64,000 nt of DNA from NVTR01 sp965237505 (GCA_965237505.1 CBDEFR010000009.1:992001-1056000), one strand, 5' to 3'. Shown: positions 45,192-54,424, counted from the first letter of the stretch. Notes: generated by a model not told the origin, from the sequence alone. Translations and numbers: made by a program.

Positions 45192-45538
45192 CCGGACAAG
45201 CCACGGATCAGGCGGGCAAGGGCATCGGGATCGTAAGTCCCGCTGACACAAAGCCGGTGCCCGCCAGCAAGATCAAACTCAATCCTGCCGCCTGCCACAA
45301 CCGGCGGCGCGTCTTCATGCCGCACATCCGCAATTATCTCGACCGGCAGAAAGCAAGCCTGCTTCTGTGTATCGCCATCAGGCGAAAACCGCCCATCCCT
45401 CAGCCACGTAAACACGAGATTGGCATTCACATCATACCGCCGCGCAACCTGACTAACCGAAATCCCCGGAACCCGCGTTTGCGCACAGATCATCCGCTTC
45501 TCGTTATTGCTCCAGTTCCGGCGCTTCTTCCTGCCCAC
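45188..45538 (-). CDS. tnpA: IS66 accessory protein TnpA
   Basis: 116 residues. An N-terminal helix-turn-helix (PGISVSQVARRYDVNANLVF, TWLRDGRF) probably binds the element ends. The C-terminal region RIEFDLAGGHRLCVSGTYDP is typical of IS66 Orf1. First gene of the element, 86 bases from its end at 45624; coupled to tnpB by a four-base overlap. Confidence 0.93.
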   Translation of the reverse strand: MGRKKRRNWSNNEKRMICAQTRVPGISVSQVARRYDVNANLVFTWLRDGRFSPDGDTQKQACFLPVEIIADVRHEDAPPVVAGGRIEFDLAGGHRLCVSGTYDPDALARLIRGLSG

Positions 45539-45624
45539 ATCTGACCTCGATAATGTCCATTAACGATCATGGACACTATCTGACATCTGCGGCCTCAGGC
45601 AGGGCAGCCAGACCAGACGCTTAC

Positions 45625-45632
45625 GATGGTTC
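45625..45632. repeat. 8-bp target duplication of IS66, right copy
   Basis: GATGGTTC, identical to 41184-41191. Confidence 0.95.
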
Positions 45633-46070
45633 CACAACACCCAGCCTTTGACATAGTCGGGCCAGTAGGCTTGCGCGGCATGACCGCCCTGAGGCAAAGC
45701 CTCTAGTGCGCGGTTCATCGGGATGTTACCCACCATCGAGACGATGAACACTCCGAGGAAATAGAGCGATCCGCCGATGATCAGCAAGATCGCCACCGGG
45801 CCATCCATGAATAAATAAGCGTAGGCGGCGATGGCGGCCGAGACCGGGATCATCCCGATCAGGAGCACCATAAAGATCGAGTTGTAGACCTTACGATTGA
45901 TAATCTGCATGGCCTCCGTCCCGGCAGCGGGCTCGGCCGCGAACAACGACTTCATCACAAAGTCCGAGAAGGTGAGAAACACTCCGGCCACAAGACCGGT
46001 TGCCATGGCAAGGGCGATAAGCCCCCAAACGGAATATGGGATAGGCATGGGCTTAATCCTTTGCTGAACG

Positions 46071-46698
46071 TCAGTTGGAGATTCCAACGGCCTTGTGCGC
46101 ATAACGCATGTCAGACAGTTGGCGGGACAGGAAGTTGGCGACATCGGCCCGCGCGATCTTCAGCGTCAGGCTCCGATCCGAGGGGGCGAAGTTTTCCTTG
46201 AATGCCCCGGTCGCAGGGCCGTCCGTAAACGATCCGGGCCGCACGATTGTCCAGTTCAGGCCGCTGGCACGGACAAGTTTTTCCTGAAGCTGTGATCAAG
46301 GAAAACCGGACGGATCAGCATCCCAAACATGATACGTTTCCAGAAGAAGTTGAGGTTGCTCCAGCTTTCATGCGCGCCGAGGGCGATTGGCAAATCAGGC
46401 GGCTCACGCCGTGTTTCTGCATCCCCCGGATTACATTCATAGTGCCGACTGAGCGGACCACGCTGTTTCTGGACATGCCCGAACCCAGCGTGACGACAAC
46501 CGCATCGTGACCTTTGATCGCGGAAGCGACGACGGCTTCATCTGTTGCGTCGCCTGCGTAATGAGCGAGCTTGGGGTGGGTCACGCCCAGCTTGTCGGGA
46601 GTTCGGGCAAAGGCCGTAACCTCGTGCCCATCGTCCAGCATCTGCTGAACCGCGCGATTGCCAATGGTGCCGGTGGCGCCGAATACGATCGTTTTCAT
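46071..46698 (-). pseudogene. NmrA-like NAD(P)H-binding protein, two frameshifts
   Basis: The first frame starts MKTIVFGATGTIGNRAVQQM (Rossmann loop GATGTIG) and continues HAVVVTLGSGMS-like HDAVVVTLGSGMSRNSVVRS, then GMQKHGVSRLICQS. Single-base losses near 46383 and 46291-46294 then move the reading through ALGAHESWSNLNFFWKRIMF, GMLIRPVFLDH and EKLVRASGLNWTIVRPGSFT to VADFLSRQLSDMRYAHKAVG and stop at 46071. Read through, it is about 209 residues, a normal SDR-type quinone/NAD(P)H-binding family protein. First gene of an operon with DUF1772, divergent from the TetR regulator. Confidence 0.8.
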
Positions 46699-46728
46699 TT
46701 CGGTCTCCTTTCATGATGACCTTGTGTT

Positions 46729-46747
46729 ACTTGACACCGTGTCAAGT
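46729..46747. promoter_or_regulatory. TetR operator 1 in the divergent promoter region
   Basis: ACTTGACAC-C-GTGTCAAGT is a perfect 9-base-arm palindrome, 31 bases upstream of the NmrA-like start and 34 bases before the TetR ATG. It is the natural binding site of the adjacent TetR protein, controlling both divergent units. Confidence 0.8.
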
Positions 46748-46770
46748 TGACATCCCAGCTATATGCCTTA

Positions 46771-46789
46771 ACTTTACACCATGTCAAGT
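46771..46789. promoter_or_regulatory. TetR operator 2, overlapping the TetR start codon
   Basis: ACTTTACAC-C-ATGTCAAGT matches operator 1 at 17 of 19 positions; its right arm contains the ATG (46781) of the regulator itself. This suggests autorepression. The spacing to operator 1 is 42 bases, about four helical turns, so both dimers could lie on one face of the DNA. Confidence 0.7.
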
Positions 46790-47371
46790 GAAAAAATATC
46801 CACCCGCGCCCGCATTCTGAAATCGACATGGGCGCTTCTGGAAGATGGAGGCGGCAGCGCGGTGCGCATGTCCGACATCGCCAAGGCTGCGAAAATCAGC
46901 CGGCAAGCGCTCTATCTCCACTTCGCGAATCGGACAGAATTACTTGTTGCAACAACGCGCTACCTGGACAAAGTGCACGATATCGACAGCAAGTTGGCCG
47001 AAAGCCGCACGGCAAGGACTGGTAAAGAGAGGCTCACCGCATGGGTTGAGGTTTGGGGCAATTACATCCCCACGATTTACGGCATCGCAAAAGCTCTGAT
47101 GGCCATGCAGGAAACCGATAAAGAGGCGAAGGCGGCCTGGAACGACAGGATGCAAGCCGTCAGACACGGATGTGCCGCAGCCGTGGCCGCGATCGATGCC
47201 GACGGCAATCTCAACAAAGACCTCACCGTAGCTGAAGCAACCGACGTTCTTTGGACACTGCAATCCGTCCGGACATGGGAGCATCTGCGGGTTGAATGTG
47301 GTTGGTCCCAGGAGCGCTATATTGGCCTGCTGCAAAATTTGGCGGCCCGCACGCTCTTGATGGATCGATAG
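46781..47371 (+). CDS. TetR/AcrR-family transcriptional regulator
   Basis: 196 residues. The helix-turn-helix is in STRARILKSTWALLEDGGGS and MSDIAKAAKISRQALYLHFA NR (about 8-50). The C-terminal helical domain (55-196) would bind an unknown ligand. Two copies of a palindromic operator lie in and before its start, so it most likely represses itself and the divergent NmrA-like/DUF1772 pair. With that pair now broken by frameshifts and IS66, the regulator has lost its obvious targets. Confidence 0.92.
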   Translation: MSSEKISTRARILKSTWALLEDGGGSAVRMSDIAKAAKISRQALYLHFANRTELLVATTRYLDKVHDIDSKLAESRTARTGKERLTAWVEVWGNYIPTIYGIAKALMAMQETDKEAKAAWNDRMQAVRHGCAAAVAAIDADGNLNKDLTVAEATDVLWTLQSVRTWEHLRVECGWSQERYIGLLQNLAARTLLMDR

Positions 47372-47845
47372 CCGCAATTCGCCGTGTCCGATCGAAGGGA
47401 ACCGGTCATCGCCTGCGAACCGCCGATGTCTCAAAAAGGGTCCGGAGCGCTATTGAGCAACTGAATCCTTTGCGCACGACCCATGATGATCTGCAACGGC
47501 GGGTCTGGGCCCATATCGCCGAATGCTGCACTCCGCACAATCTAGCAGAAAGCGGCGAAATCAGACATCGGCCCCCGCGAGGGCGGCCCATATCCGCCGC
47601 TGGCCAGTGTGTCTGGAAGCTGCGTTGCAGCCCGTCGAACCGGACATTCGTGCAGAGCGCAGAATATCAATCATGGCAATGACGGGAGTGCGGGCCAAAC
47701 CTGCCGTTCGATCTGGGCTGCGGAACGGCCGCTGTAAGATAATAGCCGACACTAGCCCGATCCTCACGATCTGAAAAAGCCTGGCTCAAACCTACGGTGC
47801 ACTCTTTTCTGGGGCGCCAAGGCCAGACGCGCTTTTGTTCGGTCC
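47372..47845. other. Intergenic, no gene seen
   Basis: About 470 bases between tetR and the truncated LysR gene. Several short open frames exist on both strands, but none has a ribosome binding site with credible protein. No RNA or IS remnant recognised. Confidence 0.4.
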
Positions 47846-48619
47846 TCAGGGGGTCCCTCTAGCTGTTTCCGTCAGTCCGCGGGCAAGAAGGTCGAAAACA
47901 ACTCTAATACGCCGGCTGGTCTTGAGCTCGCGATGCGTGACCAGCCAAACGGGGAACTCAAGCGAAGGAAGGCTCGGGTACGCCTTCTCGATGCCTGGCG
48001 CAGTTTCGCCAAGCACCTCGGGCAGCATCGAGATACCGTAGCCGGACTTGACCAGTTCCCACAGAACAACACCGCTGTCGCTGGACATCACGAAGTTCTC
48101 GGCGCGGACGGGAATGTCTCGATCATGCAACACGCCCATGAAACGGTCGAGGTTGGGGTTACCGACAAAGTTATGTTCGGCGACCTCACGCGGCGTTTGG
48201 GGGCGTCCGGCACGGTCGAGATAGTCACTCGACGCATAGAGGTTCGCTCGGAAATCGCCGACATGGCGCGCAATCAGGTCCGGCTGGTCAGGGCGGACGT
48301 GCCGGATCGCAATGTCGGCCTCGCGTCGCATCAGGTTCAGGATATCATCCGCGGCAATGATCTGGACCCGAATGCCCGGGGCGGTCTGCCGAAGCTCTGT
48401 CAGGATCGCTGGCAATATCGCGGCGGACATGAGATCGGTGGCCGTTAGCACGACTTCGCCCCTCATGTCTTGCGACTGTCCCGCTGCGACCATTGAAATA
48501 AGCGTCGCAGCCTCGCCCTTGGTCCGGACATGATCCAACAACTCACGGCCCGACCGTGTTAGCGTCGGCCCTCTCACGGTGCACTCGAAAAGTGTGACAC
48601 CCAGAGTGTCAATCGGCAT
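47846..48619 (-). pseudogene. LysR-family regulator, DNA-binding domain removed by IS21
   Basis: The remaining about 255 residues begin LGVTLFECTVRGPTLTRSGR, which is the end of the LysR helix-turn-helix domain. The effector domain follows (DMRGEVVLTATDLMSAAILP, READIAIRHVRPDQPDLIAR, WELVKSGYGISMLPEVLGET). The first 50 or so residues, with the recognition helix, are missing at the IS21 border (48625). They are not found on the other side of IS21, so a deletion accompanied or followed insertion. No DNA binding is expected. Confidence 0.85.
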
Positions 48620-48737
48620 TGAATGTTGACCCCCTATCGGCGCCCAAAAATGACCCCCCTTTTGTGCTGAGCTGGCCCGCCGCTGCGTAATCTCCATATA
48701 ACGCAGCGGCGGCGGCCAGCGTGGTTTCGGTTAAGGA

Positions 48738-49466
48738 TCAGGCTCGGTTTTTGAAACGCCAGCTTTCGTTTCCAGTTTCGACGATGTCACAGTGATGCGT
48801 GAGGCGGTCGAGCAGTGCGGTGGTCATTTTCGCATCACCGAAGACGCTCGGCCATTCGCCAAAGGCGAGGTTGGTTGTGACGATGATTGAGGTGCGCTCA
48901 TAGAGTTTGCTGATCAGATGGAACAGAAGCTGTCCACCGGTCTGGGCGAAGGGCAGATAGCCCAACTCGTCCAGGATCAGGAAGTCGAGGCGAGAGATCA
49001 GATCTGCCGTTCGTCCCTGCCGTTCTGCACGGGCTTCGGTATCCAGTTTGTTCACCAGATCGACGCCATTGAAGAACCGCCCGCGACGGCCACTGCGGAT
49101 GCAGGCGCGGGCAATACTGACGGCGAGGTGGGTTTTGCCGGTTCCGGTTCCGCCGATCAGCACGAGGTTGCGCTGGTGATCCAGGAAGTCTCCCGCAGCC
49201 AGATCACGGATCAGCGTTTCGTTGATCTCGGTCTCTTCGAAGTCGAACTCTTCCAGTTCCTTGGCCAGCGGCAGTTTGGCAATTGTCATCTGATATTTGA
49301 TGGAGCGCGCCTGCTTCTCGCTGATCTCGGCATTCAGAAGGTCGCCAATGATCTGTTGCGGTTCATGCCGGCGCTTGACTGCGGTGGTAATAATCTCATC
49401 GTAGGAGGCCTTCATTCCGTAGAGCTTCAGCTTTCCCATCGCGTCGAGCAGGTCTGAGCGTTCCAT
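48738..49466 (-). CDS. istB: IS21 helper ATPase IstB
   Basis: 242 residues. AAA+/DnaC-like ATPase: Walker A LIGGTGTGKTHLAVSIA, Walker B LDFLILDELGYLPF, sensor region IIVTTNLAFGEWPSVFGD. It assists IstA in target DNA handling. The start ATG 49466 follows GGAGAAAAACAG, inside the 3' end of istA. The frame is intact. Confidence 0.94.
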   Translation of the reverse strand: MERSDLLDAMGKLKLYGMKASYDEIITTAVKRRHEPQQIIGDLLNAEISEKQARSIKYQMTIAKLPLAKELEEFDFEETEINETLIRDLAAGDFLDHQRNLVLIGGTGTGKTHLAVSIARACIRSGRRGRFFNGVDLVNKLDTEARAERQGRTADLISRLDFLILDELGYLPFAQTGGQLLFHLISKLYERTSIIVTTNLAFGEWPSVFGDAKMTTALLDRLTHHCDIVETGNESWRFKNRA

Positions 49467-49683
49467 CTGTTTTTCTCCTCAAGCTGTCATATCGGTCGCA
49501 ATCGGCGGCAGGCTCGCAGTTCAGCCGCAGCGCATCCGGGGTTGTGATTGTTAGAGGTGGCGGCGGTTCCCGGTGCCGAGCCAGAATGTTCAGGACAACT
49601 CCTGCGGAATGAACATTGTGCGACAGTGCCTCAGAACAGGCGGCTTCGACGGCCTCCAGACCATCGGTCAGGATGGCACCTAA

Positions 49684-50615
49684 GTGTCTGATCCAAAACT
49701 CTACGCATGATTACAATGCCTTGCAATTTTACGCGTGAGGGTTCTGATATGTGCAACGAGTATCCATGCCTGTGAACTTGCGATGGATTTTTCCCAATCT
49801 TTGGCCAATCGCCGGCAGCGGTTGAGCCATGCGAAGGTGCGCTCGACGACCCATCTTCTGGGAATGACTTCGAAGCCTTCCGCAGTGTCGAAGCGCTTGA
49901 CGATCTGGATTGTCCAGTCACCGATGCCTTCAAGAGCGTCGCGCAGCTTTGGTCCGGCATAACCACCATCCGCAAAGATATGGCGCAAGTTTGGATGGGA
50001 ATACCGGATGGATTTCAACACTTCCGGTGCGCCATCACGGTCTTGAATACCGGCGCTATGCACGACCAACCCAACCATAAACCCGAGCGTGTCGGTGACA
50101 ATGTGGCGCTTGCGGCCCTTGGTTTTCTTGCCCGCGTCATAGCCCGAAATGCCACCGCTTTCCGTTGTTTTTATGGTCTGGCTATCAATGACACCAGCGG
50201 TGGGGCCGGGCTTCTTGCCATGAAACTCGCGCGCCGTCGCCACCAGAAAATGGCTGATCACTTCAAAGATGCCATCGTTGCGCCAGCCATAGAAATAGTA
50301 GCGCACGGTGGACACTGGCGGGAAATCATAGGGCAGCATACGCCACGCACACCCGGCGCTGGCGATGTACAAAATGGCATCCAGAACATCGCGCATCGCC
50401 GTGCTGCGCGGACGACCAGTTGTTTTAGGCGGCGGCAGGAATGGCGCGATCAAACCCCATTCCTGATCAGTTAAATCGCTTGCATAGCGTCCCGAATGCC
50501 GTTCATATCGGGCGCGAGTGGTTTCCGTCCAGGCCATTGTGATCTCCCTCGAATCTTATCAATCCGATTGAATCACAACTCGCTGAAATCACTCAATTAG
50601 TTTTGGATCAGACAC
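49684..50615 (-). mobile_element. IS5-family (IS1031-like) element, copy 1, inside istA
   Basis: 932 bp. Ends GTGTCTGATCCAAAACT and AGTTTTGGATCAGACAC are perfect inverted repeats (17 bp). The target duplication TAA lies at 49681-49683 and 50616-50618, fitting the TNA preference of IS1031-type elements. A near-identical copy in opposite orientation is at 58973-59904. Confidence 0.95.
49701..50537 (-). CDS. IS5-family transposase (IS1031-like), copy 1
   Basis: 278 residues. The DUF4096-type N-terminus (DLTDQEWGLIAPFLPPPKTT) is followed by the DDE domain: PTAGVIDSQTIKTTESGGIS (Asp), LRHIFADGGYAGPKLRDALE (Asp), PRRWVVERTFAWLNRCRRLA (Glu). Intact frame. It differs from copy 2 at one internal residue (Tyr instead of Asn in MLPYDFPP) and at the last residue (Ala against Pro). 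Confidence 0.95.
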   Translation of the reverse strand: MAWTETTRARYERHSGRYASDLTDQEWGLIAPFLPPPKTTGRPRSTAMRDVLDAILYIASAGCAWRMLPYDFPPVSTVRYYFYGWRNDGIFEVISHFLVATAREFHGKKPGPTAGVIDSQTIKTTESGGISGYDAGKKTKGRKRHIVTDTLGFMVGLVVHSAGIQDRDGAPEVLKSIRYSHPNLRHIFADGGYAGPKLRDALEGIGDWTIQIVKRFDTAEGFEVIPRRWVVERTFAWLNRCRRLAKDWEKSIASSQAWILVAHIRTLTRKIARHCNHA

Positions 50616-52131
50616 TAAGATATCCACCATCTGGCGATCGCCTCCGGGTTGGCGTTCCAGCTTGCGCTGGACCCGTCGGATTGCCGCAGGCAAATCCCAT
50701 TCCCTGAACGGCGCGCCATTGCGCAAAGCGCCCGGCTTGCGCGCAAGAACGGGTAAATAATGCAGGGGATCATAGATGGTTTTGCCGCGTCCGAAGGCGC
50801 GCGTATGGCTGCCAACAATGCGGCCCTCCTGCCAGCATTCCAGCCGGTCAGCGTAGGCCCGAATATCCACCGGTCGGCCAACCGCGCGGGCATCGACCGG
50901 GTAGCGGTTGTTGTCGAAGCGGATCAGGCAGGTTTTGGAGACAGCGGCCGGAACAGCATGGAACCCATCAAACGGGCCAACATAGGGCACAAGGCTCGCG
51001 CGCTCTTTTTCGAACACTTCCCAGATTGTTTTGTCGCGCATGTCCGGATGCGTGTTGGCCCGGCCATATGCCAGGCAACGATCCTCCAGCCAGGCGTTCA
51101 GCTCAGCGTAGGATTTAAACTTTGGTCGCGGCACAAAGAACCTTCGCCGGAGTACGCCGACCTGGTTCTCGACCTGACCCTTCTCCCAACCTGAAGCAGG
51201 CGTGCAGGCAACAGGATCAATCAGATAATGCCCGCACATCTGTTGGAACCGGCGATTGTAGGTCCGCTCCTTGCCAACAAGAATCGCGTCCACCGCCGTC
51301 TTCATATTGTCATAGATACCCCGCGCACAGGCCCCGCCGAAAAAGGCGAACGCTTTATATGGGCGTCAAACACCATCTCCTGCGTCTCGCGCGGATAGGC
51401 CCGAACAAACGGCATCCGGCTGTGGCAGAGGCGAACATGCGCCACCTTGACCGTCGTGGTCGCGCCATCAATCAGGACAACTTCCTGGCTCCAGTCGAAC
51501 TGATACGCCTCACCGGGATCAAAGCTCAGCGGAACATAAGCATCAGCGGATGCGGCCCGCGTCGCCTTCGGCCAACTGGCCGCATAGCGCCGTACCGCAT
51601 CATAGCTGCCGTCGTATCCTTGGTTGCGCAGTTCTTCATATACCCGGACAAGCGTCAGGCGTTCGCGCCTAGAATGCCGAGTATTGTCGGCCAGCATATC
51701 ATCCAATTGAGAACGCCAGGGATCGATCTTCGGACGCGGCTGGGTGGAACGGTCATAGCTGAACTCCGTCGCACCAGAACGTATCACCTTGCGCACTGTG
51801 TTCCGTGAAACCCGAAGCTCCCGGCATATCTGCTTGATCGACTTCCCCTGAATGAAATGCGCGCGCCTGATCTTTGCAATCGTCCCACAACCAACATCCC
51901 CAACTCGCTCCCTCAAATCTTTGAAGGAGCATCTGTACAGAACTATCAGGGGGGTCACTTTTGGACGCCGATTACCCCAATAATGGGGTCAACTTTGCAT
52001 GCCTATCCACAGAGACATTACCAGTCGGACGTGCCACCTGCCCCAATCACTGGTTGGAATTCCGCAAATCCTCTATGATCGCTGGAAATCTTAATTGCCA
52101 GGATCACGCCCCATGTCGGAGGATGTACGAA

Positions 52132-52590
52132 ATGACCGACAATCAAACCCATGCAGGTGGCTGTCTCTGCGGCGACGTTCGATACGAAGTAAGCGGCGCC
52201 TCGGTATGGAGAGCTATTTGCTACTGTGACAGCTGTACACGAGCCGCCGGTGCGCCAATGACAGCCTGGGCGGGGTTTGACAAATCGAAGTTTCGGCTCC
52301 TGAACGGCAGTATCGAAATCTACGAGTCATCGCCTGGTCTGCTTCGGGGGTTCTGCCGCCGCTGCGGGACTACGCTAACATATCAGAAAAACCCCAAGGT
52401 TCTCAAAGGTGCTCTGGATGAAGTGTATATTACCGCGCAAACGCTAGACGATCCCAATGCCTACCCGCCTGAAGAACACGTTCGATACGGCGAACGCGTC
52501 AGTTGGATCGACGGAGCGCGTGAGCTGCCTCACCACGATACCCAAAGCGTCGAGCATGCGCACCGCGCTTACGAGAATGTGGGCAAATAA
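52132..52590 (+). CDS. GFA family (glutathione-dependent formaldehyde-activating-like) protein
   Basis: 152 residues. The start ATG 52132 is nine bases after GGAGG. Zinc-binding cysteines: HAGGCLCGDVRYEVSG (CxC), CYCDSCTRAAGAPMTAW (CxxC), RGFCRRCGTTLTYQKN (CxxC), the CENP-V/GFA pattern. Gfa catalyses S-hydroxymethylglutathione formation in some bacteria, but most family members have unknown roles, and no adhC or fghA gene is near. It lies just right of IS21, so its original upstream region is replaced from 51993. Confidence 0.88.
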   Translation: MTDNQTHAGGCLCGDVRYEVSGASVWRAICYCDSCTRAAGAPMTAWAGFDKSKFRLLNGSIEIYESSPGLLRGFCRRCGTTLTYQKNPKVLKGALDEVYITAQTLDDPNAYPPEEHVRYGERVSWIDGARELPHHDTQSVEHAHRAYENVGK

Positions 52591-52659
52591 TCGAAGTAGT
52601 AGCAATAATTTATCATTCCAACGCTCGCAATATTCGAACGTTGGTTGGGCAACAATAAT

Positions 52660-52934
52660 GCGTGCCTATCCGGTTGTCACCCACACCCACTACATCTAGG
52701 GTGCTCCCAATCGCCCGAGTAAAGCTGGGCGTAAGTGGGAGCGGTGACATCGCCAGCAATTTAGGCGGCACAGGCCGTGCCATCCGGGAAAAGTCGCTGG
52801 AACTCAGGAAGCGACCGCGGAAACGAAAGGTCTTCACGCTGCGAGACATCCATCCCCGCTTTGTCCCCCTCCCGGGCCACTCGACGCCACGCCATACATA
52901 TAGTGGGTGTGGGTGACAACCGGATAGGCACGCA
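52660..52934 (-). mobile_element. Non-autonomous IS1595-type element (MITE-like), 275 bp
   Basis: Ends are perfect 33-bp inverted repeats (52660-52692, starting GCGTGCCTATCCGGTTGTCA, and 52902-52934 in reverse), each followed outward by AATAAT (52654-52659 and 52935-52940) as target duplication. Inside, on the minus strand, MDVSQREDLSFPRSLPEFQR with LFPDGTACAAYL is the start of an IS1595-family transposase, cut off after about 32 residues. It is an internal-deletion derivative that could be moved in trans by a full IS1595 element. Confidence 0.75.
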
Positions 52935-53139
52935 ATAATGCACAGTTAGGGCAATTCTGGGCAAGTGTTGTGCAGATATCGGATATGTCTCCCATTAAGC
53001 CCGTAAACGAGGTGAATAACGGCAGTGGTAGTTGCACCTATGTAACCAATATATTTATTGCATCGGCAGAACAAATGGTAGGACACTAATTCAAATGGCA
53101 AATTTAAATTTGATATTACAATAACTTGTAACGAATATT

Positions 53140-53215
<76 letters not shown>

Positions 53216-53304
53216 GTGAGCGCGAGATTTGCGGTGTTGTCGCGGGTATGTCAAGATGCATGGTCTGAGACCGGCGCGCACGATGTAACAGGCGGCGCGT
53301 CACA

Positions 53305-54231
53305 TCAATCGAGAAACCATGACGGTTGCGCATTGCCGCCGCACACCAGAACCCCGACGTTTTCGCGTTTTGTCGGCCGGTAAGCGCCCGATGTCAAGGC
53401 CGCCAGAGCGGTGGCCGCACCCGGCTCTGCCACGACCCGCACGCCGTCCCAAAGCCGGTTTTGCGCGTCAATGACCGCCTGATCCGAAACGGTCACGGAT
53501 TTGGGATGCCATTGCGCCAAAATTCGTCTTGGCAAGACCCCAAGCCTGGTGCCGCCAAGGGCGCTTGCGGCGATGCCGCTTGGCGATATTTCCATGTCAG
53601 GCGTGTCCGAGAACGCGTTATTCAGCGACGCGGTGCCATCGGTCTCGACTGCGACAATCTTGATGCGATCCTCAAACCACGCGGTGATCCCGCTGATCAA
53701 CCCGCCGCCGCCAACCGACACCAGCAGCGTATCAAGATCGGGCAACTGCCGGTCAATCTCCAGCCCGGTCGTGCCTTGCCCGCACACCACCAACGCGTTG
53801 TCAAACGGATGCACAGCAAGGGCACCGGTCTGATCGGCATAGTCCATGAATTTCTGAATGATGACAGAGGTTTCATCTGTGAGGACAATCACTTTGGCGC
53901 CAAAGCTGCGCATCCGTTCGATCTTGACCGGACCGGACCAATCGGGCGCAAATATCGTCGAGGCCACGCCCAGTTTGGTGGCCGCATAGGCAATCGCCGC
54001 GCCGTGATTGCCGCCGGAAAACGCCACTACCCCAGCCTCGCCAAGTTCCGAAGACAACAATGCATTAAACGCCCCGCGGGGCTTGAACGAACCGGTGTGC
54101 TGGAACAACTCTAGCTTCAGCGCAACACCGCACTTGCACAGCATGCCAGGCTCGACGTGCAATGTCGGCGTGCGCCGCAGATAGCCGCCGATCCGAGCAT
54201 AAGCTGCCACAATATCCGTCTGACCAACCAA
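53305..54231 (-). CDS. Threonine/serine dehydratase-type PLP enzyme
   Basis: 308 residues, fold type II PLP. The Schiff-base Lys50 is in HTGSFKPRGAFNAL, the phosphate/asparagine loop is VAFSGGNHGAAIAYA, and the glycine loop is LLVSVGGGGLISGI. No C-terminal ACT regulatory domain, so a catabolic-type or serine racemase-like enzyme: threonine to 2-oxobutyrate or serine to pyruvate, both with NH3. It lies beside the glycine cleavage operon on the same strand but 193 bases downstream of gcvP, so it may relate to glycine/serine use. Confidence 0.88.
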   Translation of the reverse strand: MVGQTDIVAAYARIGGYLRRTPTLHVEPGMLCKCGVALKLELFQHTGSFKPRGAFNALLSSELGEAGVVAFSGGNHGAAIAYAATKLGVASTIFAPDWSGPVKIERMRSFGAKVIVLTDETSVIIQKFMDYADQTGALAVHPFDNALVVCGQGTTGLEIDRQLPDLDTLLVSVGGGGLISGITAWFEDRIKIVAVETDGTASLNNAFSDTPDMEISPSGIAASALGGTRLGVLPRRILAQWHPKSVTVSDQAVIDAQNRLWDGVRVVAEPGAATALAALTSGAYRPTKRENVGVLVCGGNAQPSWFLD

Positions 54232-54424
54232 ATTCCCACCTCAACCATATTTACACACGTCGATCCCCGATTATCGGCTACCGGAGTTCCAAATCAAATT
54301 CGTCTGCTACTTCATTCTTCTTTGCAGCAAAATATCCCCGCCGGAGGCATCACGCGCCCTGAAAGGGTGCGAAAAATTCTCGCGATGCCGCAGGCATCAC
54401 AATTTCTGAAACCCCGGCCAAACG

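Larger units (their letters stand above)
41192..45624 (-). mobile_element. IS66-family element with passenger gene, interrupted by IS110
   Basis: Ends: GTAAGCGTCCGGTCTGACGG (41192-41211) and, reading inward from 45624, GTAAGCGTCTGGTCTGGCTG, typical IS66 termini. An exact 8-bp duplication, GATGGTTC, flanks both. Gene order inward from 45624: tnpA, tnpB, tnpC (interrupted), then a pRiA4b ORF-3-type passenger next to the other end. Without the IS110 insert it is about 3 kb. Confidence 0.92.
41110..46048 (-). pseudogene. DUF1772 membrane protein, split by IS66
   Basis: The 5' part (46048 down to 45625) reads MPIPYSVWGLIALAMATGLV, GVFLTFSDFVMKSLFAAEP, NSIFMVLLIGMIPVSAAIAA and DYVKGWVLWNH: four-helix DUF1772 with its usual FSDFVM and W-F/L-WN motifs. 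The 3' part lies on the far side of the element (41191 down to 41110): LRCITAFGTSICYVIGAVLL then AQSL and stop. Joining over one copy of the 8-bp duplication restores WNHLRCITAF exactly in frame, about 160 residues. It was the second gene after an NmrA-like gene, divergent from a TetR regulator. Confidence 0.9.
49396..51958 (-). pseudogene. istA: IS21 transposase IstA, frameshifted and split by IS5
   Basis: The N-terminal part (TIAKIRRAHFIQGKSIKQIC, RELRVSRNTVRKVIRSG helix-turn-helix; YQFDWSQEVVLIDG with the first catalytic Asp) runs to FDAHIK. One base is missing near 51348-51356 (expected KAFAFFGGACARGIYDN), and the second frame has MKTAVDAILVGKERTYNRRF, EKGQVENQVGVLRRRFFVPR (Glu) and IRFDNNRYPVDARAVGRPVD. 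IS5 cuts it at VDIL; beyond IS5 it continues GAILTDGLEAVEAACSEALS and LNILARHREPP to about 49396, overlapping istB. The start codon is uncertain (GTG 51958 or a later one). Confidence 0.88.
48625..51993 (-). mobile_element. IS21-family element interrupted by IS5
   Basis: The ends GTTGACCCCCTATCGG (from 48625) and, in reverse from 51993, GTTGACCCCATTATTG share the first 9 bases, with further similarity inside (CCAAAAATGACCCCCC against CCAAAAGTGACCCCCC). It carries istA and istB on the minus strand. Without the 935-bp IS5 insertion it is 2.43 kb, right for IS21. No target duplication is visible, consistent with a flanking deletion. Confidence 0.88.
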
